Shown here in pieces: positions 59,813 through 64,000 of a stretch of 64,000 nucleotides of DNA (the stretch's first letter is position 1; the number at the start of each line of letters is the position of its first letter). The DNA lies in NCBI RefSeq assembly GCF_002218065.1, contig NZ_BDUB01000002.1, forward strand, positions 62,001 through 126,000, read 5' to 3'. The DNA comes from Nodularia sp. NIES-3585 (GTDB lineage Bacteria > Cyanobacteriota > Cyanobacteriia > Cyanobacteriales > Nostocaceae). The position numbers were made by a program, and so were the translations under genes. The notes under the pieces are model-generated. The model did no database searches. It was given only the letters and a program-made list of their open reading frames with translations, and was not told the DNA's origin.

Positions 59813-60250
59813 TTATCTCCTAGTTTGAGTTGTTAATGAAACGCGAACAGTGGTAACAGAACCTTTTGTTGCAGTTGCTACCACTTCACCACCGATGAGA
59901 GTGCAAAGTTTTGGTAAGTACAAGTTGACGTACTGCTCTTGCAGCTTGGGGAGAAAATTCGCACCAAGTCCTTTGCCTGCTTGTGCTAAACCTGTTTCTT
60001 GGTCGTATTCGCTGATTAAACATTCGTACTCAGTCCCGTTCCAGAAAAAGCCTAAATCGTTACTCATGCTGCTGATTTGGTTTCGGGGTACAACAACATG
60101 AGCCATCTGCGCTCGTTTGTCTCCCCGATAGCCGTAAAGATTAACTGGCTTGTCGTGAAGCATGGGAAAGAAACCGAATCGCTGCAACGCCTCGACCAGA
60201 CAGGACTGGTCTTTGAATTTGACTGCGATTTTTGAGAAATGTGACATCAT
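59813..60250 (-). CDS. DUF1257 (Ycf35-like) protein, second copy
   Basis: A 145-residue DUF1257 protein (MMSHFSKIAVKFKDQSCLVE; YGYRGDKRAQMAHVVVPRNQ; DLGFFWNGTEYECLISEYDQ). It is clearly diverged from the copy immediately downstream, so the duplication is old and the two may act as a heterodimer. The second Met is an equally good start. Confidence 0.9.
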   Translation of the reverse strand: MMSHFSKIAVKFKDQSCLVEALQRFGFFPMLHDKPVNLYGYRGDKRAQMAHVVVPRNQISSMSNDLGFFWNGTEYECLISEYDQETGLAQAGKGLGANFLPKLQEQYVNLYLPKLCTLIGGEVVATATKGSVTTVRVSLTTQTRR

Positions 60251-60308
60251 GAAACCTGAAATACTAGCATTGATGCGATGCCCCGAATTTCTCAGGGCAT
60301 CACTTTTT

Positions 60309-61367
60309 CTAACGGAACTTGAACGACTTGACAGTGGCTTGAGTTAATCCCACGTCACCGCTTGCTAACTGTTGCAGATTGCGCTGCTCATCCAGTAGTT
60401 TTGAGTAGATTGCATCCATCTTCTGCTGAAGTTGTGACCGCCCATCTGAACCTAAATTCTTAGATTCAATAGCAGGATCATTGACAATGGCATCCAGATT
60501 TTCCATCATTTGGGCAAGACTGGCTCCAGCGTCAGGTGAGGCATTCGCCAATAGCACCCGCACTTTCTTAAGATGTTTTTCCATCTTCTTCTTAAACTGC
60601 ACTGGTTTACGTCCTGGCTCCCAATCTGCCAATTCCTCCAGTAACTGGGATGCTAGTTGTTCACCTCCGGCGATCGCCGACTCCCGCAACCGTTCCTCCA
60701 GGTTTTGGTCATACTGTTGGATGAACTGAGTAATTTGTTGCAAGCACTTGGCTTGTTCGGAGTTCAACTGTTCGGACAATGCTGGAATGATAACGGGACG
60801 ACCGATGACTACTTGCAAATAATCCTCTAGCTCAGGGAGAGTTGGGAATGCCTTAAGTAAGTTTGCTTTGACTTCCTCTTGTTTGTCTTGAGGCAGTTCC
60901 CAGACATTCAGCGATATGAAGTTTTCAATGCGTTCTTGGTAATCAGCCAATCCCTGTGTGTATGACTCTTTCAGTCCATCGCGGAGTCCTGGGGCAATCA
61001 CGTCCCGAATGTTGATCAGTTGACTCCAGACCAGGGGCGCGAGGTCAATCGGACAAATCCAGTCGCCATTGTCAGAGGTCATCCACTCCTGAACAGAAGC
61101 AATTTCCTGTCGTAATTGAGATGCTGCTTCGTCCAAAGCTTTGAAAACTTTTATACCTCGCAAACCTACTTCGGAAGATTTAACTTTGATTAGGTCTGAT
61201 TCTTCGCCTTCAGCCTTTAAAACATCAGTCCAACGAGGCGAATTACTTTTGGTGGTTTTCTTCAGCTTGATTGTCAGCCGAATCCGAGTTTTATTGAGTT
61301 TAGAAAAATTGTAATGTTCAACTACAGCATCATTCAGAAATGCTTCATTTGCAATTGCTTGTACCAT
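60309..61367 (-). CDS. Hypothetical protein of the Ycf46/DUF1257 cluster (~352 aa)
   Basis: A helical protein from the preferred start MVQAIANEAFLNDAVVEHYN (a start ten codons upstream at 61397 is possible). The N-terminal ~150 residues include strands and an R/K-rich part (TRIRLTIKLKKTTKSNSPRW; DWICPIDLAPLVWSQLINIR); the rest is helical (GKLLANASPDAGASLAQMM-like). The spacing and strand place it as the first gene of the cluster that includes the two DUF1257 genes, DUF2997 and the AAA+ ATPase. It may be the substrate or adaptor of the ATPase; this is inference. Confidence 0.75.
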   Translation of the reverse strand: MVQAIANEAFLNDAVVEHYNFSKLNKTRIRLTIKLKKTTKSNSPRWTDVLKAEGEESDLIKVKSSEVGLRGIKVFKALDEAASQLRQEIASVQEWMTSDNGDWICPIDLAPLVWSQLINIRDVIAPGLRDGLKESYTQGLADYQERIENFISLNVWELPQDKQEEVKANLLKAFPTLPELEDYLQVVIGRPVIIPALSEQLNSEQAKCLQQITQFIQQYDQNLEERLRESAIAGGEQLASQLLEELADWEPGRKPVQFKKKMEKHLKKVRVLLANASPDAGASLAQMMENLDAIVNDPAIESKNLGSDGRSQLQQKMDAIYSKLLDEQRNLQQLASGDVGLTQATVKSFKFR

Positions 61368-61490
61368 TTTAGTTAGTTGGTAATTAATTATTTTCACGCA
61401 AATTTCGCGTAGCGTTCATCATTGAACAATTACGCAAAATTTGCACAGACTCAAACCAGCTTTCACTTAAACGCCAGAATCCGAATGCAG

Positions 61491-61679
61491 CTAAACAATT
61501 ACCCAATAAGTCCCTTGGTTACGAACTATTTGGGATTGATGATTGATTGTTGCTGTCCCAAGCTGATGATTATTTTTTAGTTGGTGGATATCTCTGATAG
61601 CACGATAAATTATCTTGGTTGTGCCATTTTTTTGTAGCTTAATGGGACGTTTCACAAGCTTTGGTTTGTGTTTGGGCAT
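61491..61679 (-). CDS. Small basic protein (62 aa)
   Basis: A 62-residue Lys/Gln/His-rich protein (MPKHKPKLVKRPIKLQKNGT; RAIRDIHQLKNNHQLGTATI). It ends with a strand (GTYWVIV). Its basic charge fits nucleic-acid binding. It starts 4 bp after the stop of the small membrane protein. Confidence 0.5.
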   Translation of the reverse strand: MPKHKPKLVKRPIKLQKNGTTKIIYRAIRDIHQLKNNHQLGTATINHQSQIVRNQGTYWVIV

Positions 61680-61683
61680 GGCA

Positions 61684-61842
61684 TTAAAAAATACCTTGAT
61701 AAAACAGATTGACCCTATCTATGACTTTGCATGATGTACGTCTCTCTTGAATACAAAAGGAAAATCCCCAGCTGACTGTAAATACTCCTACTCCGAAGAA
61801 TAAGAATATCAACGCAAAATATGCTGTAAATATTTTGTTCAT
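61684..61842 (-). CDS. Small membrane protein (52 aa)
   Basis: From the preferred start MNKIFTAYFALIFLFFGVGV, with one membrane helix and a basic tail with two cysteines (FCIQERRTSCKVIDRVN). A start 17 codons upstream would be formed by an interspersed repeat (CGCGTAGCGTT at 61871) and is unlikely. Confidence 0.5.
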   Translation of the reverse strand: MNKIFTAYFALIFLFFGVGVFTVSWGFSFCIQERRTSCKVIDRVNLFYQGIF

Positions 61843-61893
61843 TACCAATGATTGAAATATCGTTGATTCTCGCGTAGCGTTTGGCGTAGCCAT

Positions 61894-62504
61894 ATTTAAC
61901 GCTGTCTATAGCTAATGTCCTTTTGATTGCTTCTCCAGGCTTCTTTACCCAGTCGGTTGACCTTGTGCTATGCCCCGGTGATCATGTCTGAAGGACTATG
62001 TATTTGAAATCGGTCGTGATACTTGCAAACCCTTAATTGCGTTCAGGTGCAGGCGGTTTGCTGTTCCTTTCCCACATCTTTAATATAAACCATTAGCTAA
62101 TGGTTGTCAACTGATAACCAATGGTTCATGACTTGACTTTTGTAAACCATTAGCTTATGCTTTATGAAAATAACTAACACTTGATGTATTTCAAAGGAGC
62201 TTAGTTCAAGTCAATCTCTTTGCTTGAGGGTGCAACGCGAAAACGTGAGGTGGCGAAATCGGGTACGTAAATAGCCTATTTCGGGATGCGATGGCTACGC
62301 CCGCCGCAGGCATCGCAACGAAAACACCTAATTTTGTTGATAATTTAGTGGTGTAATTGAGAATTAAAACCCGCTCTCACCAAATCGCGTTGCTCCCTTG
62401 CTGGACAACATCATTAACTCATTGCTCCATAAACCATTAGTTATCGGTTGTGAACCAATAACTAATAGTTAATGCTTCAATTTAAGGAGGTGAATTAGAG
62501 ATAA
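61894..62504. promoter_or_regulatory. Operator-like palindromes before the HTH gene
   Basis: This 611-bp gap contains AACCATTAGCTAATGGTT (62088-62105, perfect 18-bp palindrome), the half-site ACCAATGGTT (62117-62126), AAACCATTAGCTTATGCTTT (62153-62172), AACCATTAGTTATCGGTT (~62432-62449) and its inverted partner AACCAATAACTAATAGTT (~62453-62470). It is a family of related sites just before the HTH gene, so it is probably its regulatory region or a replication-type array. A MITE (62228-62397) lies in the middle. Confidence 0.65.
62228..62397. mobile_element. MITE, second copy
   Basis: A 170-bp element with ends GGGTGCAACGCGAAAACG and CCAAATCGCGTTGCTCCC (imperfect inverted repeats) flanked by TTGCTTGA (62220-62227) and TTGCTGGA (62398-62405), an 8-bp duplication with one mismatch. 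Its right ~48 bp match the left part of the element at 32311 in inverted orientation. A cyanobacterial repeat (GATGGCTACGCCCGCCGCAG) is nested inside. It is older than the first copy, judged by the TSD mismatch. Confidence 0.75.
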
Positions 62505-62777
62505 ATGGAAGTGAAAGTAACTATCACTGTTGATGTTCCGGGATTAGAGAATGATTTAGCCATTGCTATGAAAGAAAAGGGGCTGTCTTTTCAAAAGCTT
62601 GGTGAAGCCGCAGGTGTTACAGGAACTGCTATCTGGCAAATTACTAGTAACAAAAATAAATCTATCAAGATCGAGACTCTTGGCAAACTAGTCAAGGTAT
62701 TAGGCATTGAATGTCAGCCAAATCTTGAATTGCTTGCTATCGAAGAAGTTAAAAGTGCATTTGATGAAACGTCCTAA
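62505..62777 (+). CDS. XRE-type HTH regulator (90 aa)
   Basis: A 90-residue protein with a helix-turn-helix (LSFQKLGEAAGVTGTAIWQI, ~residues 31-50) followed by IKIETLGKLVKVLGIE, matching the XRE/Cro family. A very strong RBS AAGGAGGTG lies at 62483-62491. The palindromes upstream are likely operators, and the protein would control its own transcription and perhaps the genes downstream. Confidence 0.85.
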   Translation: MEVKVTITVDVPGLENDLAIAMKEKGLSFQKLGEAAGVTGTAIWQITSNKNKSIKIETLGKLVKVLGIECQPNLELLAIEEVKSAFDETS

Positions 62778-62782
62778 TTAAA

Positions 62783-62816
62783 AGCGATCGCCCACCGTCC
62801 AAAGTTAGCGATCGCT
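62783..62816. repeat. HIP1 hairpin with shared core
   Basis: AGCGATCGC (62783-62791) and GCGATCGCT (62808-62816) flank CCACCGTCCAAAGTTA. This core matches the complement of that in the hairpin at 26042-26080 (CAACCGTCCAAAGTTT). It lies 6-39 bp after the HTH gene stop and might act as a terminator-like structure. Confidence 0.7.
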
Positions 62817-62840
62817 GCAACTAAACCACAAAGGATAGTC

Positions 62841-63659
62841 ATGTCTAACCTACCAGTCTTTCAGGCATTTCTCCAAGACAACCCAGAATTATTTACCACA
62901 GAGGGGTTATCATCCCTGCTTGAAGATTGCATCTGGCTGGGATATCCCAAAAGCCGCCACACATTTACGTACCCATCATTGCTAGAGAGAAGCGTTTACC
63001 TAGCACTGGCCAACCTGGGAGATGGAGATGCTGAAGGCGAAGAAATCATCCGCCGCATTTTGGCAGATCCCAAAGGCTGGTGTTTTGATGCCCCCGAAAC
63101 GGTACAGGAAGGGGCGCAATTTTATGACAACGTGGGCAGAATGTTTGGGACAAATTTCGGTGCTGACCTTTTTCTGTACCACCGAGTCAGAGACAACATT
63201 CAAGAACTTCAGACAAGGTTGGGCATTTCTGGAGTCAGCCAAAGAAATATTTCCATCCGCGATCGCCTGTTTTCGTATCCAGTGGTGGAGGATCAGCTGA
63301 TATTGCTTGAGAAGGATCGCCTGACGCTTCAAAATGCAGTTAGCGAAATCATCAAGTATTTTCTTGAACTCGTGGAAATGCCACCCGCATATAACTTGTT
63401 TTTGGTTAATAAGGACGAGCGAAAGATTCCTACTGCCGTCGCCACAGTGCAAGAAGCAACAGCCAGGGCAGTACGAGCCGAAATTTACACAGAAAGCCAT
63501 GAGTGGGTGCAAACAGGGGCTAACTGCTGGCAAGGCAACCATGCTTACAAGGTTGACCCGGACGAGATTCACCTGTGTTTGCATCTCGATTGGGAGGAAA
63601 ACGAGTTTATATTTTTCGACGCGCTTCATCCAGACCCGACCCGATGGCCTTGGGTGTAA
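62841..63659 (+). CDS. Hypothetical protein (272 aa)
   Basis: A 272-residue acidic protein. The first half is helical (MSNLPVFQAFLQDNPELFTT; YPSLLERSVYLALANLGDGD), the second contains aromatic strands (LCLHLDWEENEFIFFDALHP). No family recognised. It lies 63 bp after the HTH gene, on the same strand, and is followed 44 bp on by the Bro-like regulator, suggesting one unit. Confidence 0.65.
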   Translation: MSNLPVFQAFLQDNPELFTTEGLSSLLEDCIWLGYPKSRHTFTYPSLLERSVYLALANLGDGDAEGEEIIRRILADPKGWCFDAPETVQEGAQFYDNVGRMFGTNFGADLFLYHRVRDNIQELQTRLGISGVSQRNISIRDRLFSYPVVEDQLILLEKDRLTLQNAVSEIIKYFLELVEMPPAYNLFLVNKDERKIPTAVATVQEATARAVRAEIYTESHEWVQTGANCWQGNHAYKVDPDEIHLCLHLDWEENEFIFFDALHPDPTRWPWV

Positions 63660-63703
63660 CGGCTGACGAGTAAAACCCATATTCATATTTTGGAGCAATT
63701 ATC

Positions 63704-64000
63704 ATGCCGCAGATTGAGATTACTCAAGTTATCGAACAGATTCAGGAAGAAATAAAAGTCGATGAATTAGGCAGAGGTAAGGCCAGTATCAGAGCTACGG
63801 CAAGACTAGCTGGGGTAGACCATACTGCAATAATCAATCATCTCCAAAGTGGTGAACTAAAACCAACTAAATTAGCTGAACGTCTTACCAGACAAGGTTT
63901 TGATGCTGGTGAACTACTAACATGGAGAACCAATGGCATCCCAGACATAGCGATCGCAATTATCTTTGAATATTACGCTTTTGATGCAGGTCGGTATTGC
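63704..64000 (+). CDS. HTH / antirepressor-like protein, 5' part
   Basis: From ATG 63704 the frame reads MPQIEITQVIEQIQEEIKVD, then ELGRGKASIRATARLAGVDH TAIINHLQSGELKPTKLAER and DIAIAIIFEYYAFDAGRYC to the window edge. The G-x-G-x-A-S-x-R-A-x-A-R-L-A-G-V segment is a helix-turn-helix seen at the start of cyanobacterial Bro/Ant-like regulators. A RBS GGAGC lies 10 bp upstream. The C-terminus is outside the window. Confidence 0.72.
   Translation, partial: MPQIEITQVIEQIQEEIKVDELGRGKASIRATARLAGVDHTAIINHLQSGELKPTKLAERLTRQGFDAGELLTWRTNGIPDIAIAIIFEYYAFDAGRYC

Noticed and set aside
63000-63698. 232-aa minus-strand frame opposite the 272-aa gene
   Set aside because: The plus strand gene fits the operon direction and has better composition; the minus frame has many Cys/His residues typical of antisense reading.
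1-64000. tRNA, rRNA and tmRNA genes
   Set aside because: None was recognised on reading both strands; a covariance-model scan would be needed to exclude degenerate tRNAs.

Overview
The window looks like part of a large plasmid or similar accessory replicon of a filamentous, Nostoc-like cyanobacterium. Direct evidence includes frequent HIP1 octamers (GCGATCGC), heptanucleotide GTCATTA/GTCATTG repeats, a NucA-type secreted nuclease next to its NuiA inhibitor, a Ycf46/DUF1257/DUF2997 cluster, cyanobacterial pentapeptide-repeat proteins and Uma2 proteins. The plasmid assignment is inference: topoisomerase I, a RecD-like helicase, an FtsK/TraG-like ATPase, Bro-N and many small overlapping unknown genes, with no rRNA, tRNA or obvious core metabolism.

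Layout. 0-4 kb: topA start, RecD-like helicase and two coupled small genes. 4-7.5 kb: a membrane pentapeptide protein with an Asn/Gly-rich tail, transposon debris and a Uma2 protein. 8-16 kb: a long minus-strand run with a PD-(D/E)XK-like nuclease, Bro-N regulator, FtsK-like ATPase, small membrane proteins and coiled-coil proteins. 16.4-21.4 kb: a plus-strand operon broken by two elements carrying RNA-guided-nuclease ancestors, TnpB (in a GNAT-like gene) and IscB with its HEARO/omega RNA (in a small unknown gene). 21.4-26 kb: small minus-strand genes. 26.5-30 kb: a ribbon-helix-helix protein with a possible frameshift signal, a coiled-coil DNA-binding candidate and a gene perhaps split by a stop. 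30-32.5 kb: NucA/NuiA and a MITE with target-site duplication. 33.4-38.2 kb: a paralogue of the 4.3-kb pentapeptide locus, ISAs1 and a cut-off IS1634.

38.4-44.3 kb is a minus-strand run of four genes: a small adaptor-like protein, an 880-aa NTPase-like protein with degenerate P-loop, a membrane protein with cadherin-like and SH3 domains, and a VanY-like peptidase. The first two share an N-terminal Asn/Gly/Gln-rich motif with the pentapeptide proteins. I read this as a candidate undescribed signalling or defence system built on amyloid-like motif contacts. 45-52.4 kb holds a diadenylate-cyclase-domain gene and a complete type II CBASS operon (CD-NTase, Cap2, Cap3, HNH-SAVED Cap5), whose Cap3 start carries a 10-bp tandem duplication. 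52.7-55.3 kb is a PAPS-reductase-family gene cut by an IS with a clean 6-bp target duplication. 55.3-62 kb is a minus-strand run with a WGR protein and the Ycf46-like AAA+/DUF1257/DUF2997 module. The right end has a second MITE, palindromic operator-like sites before an HTH gene, and a Bro-like regulator running off the edge.
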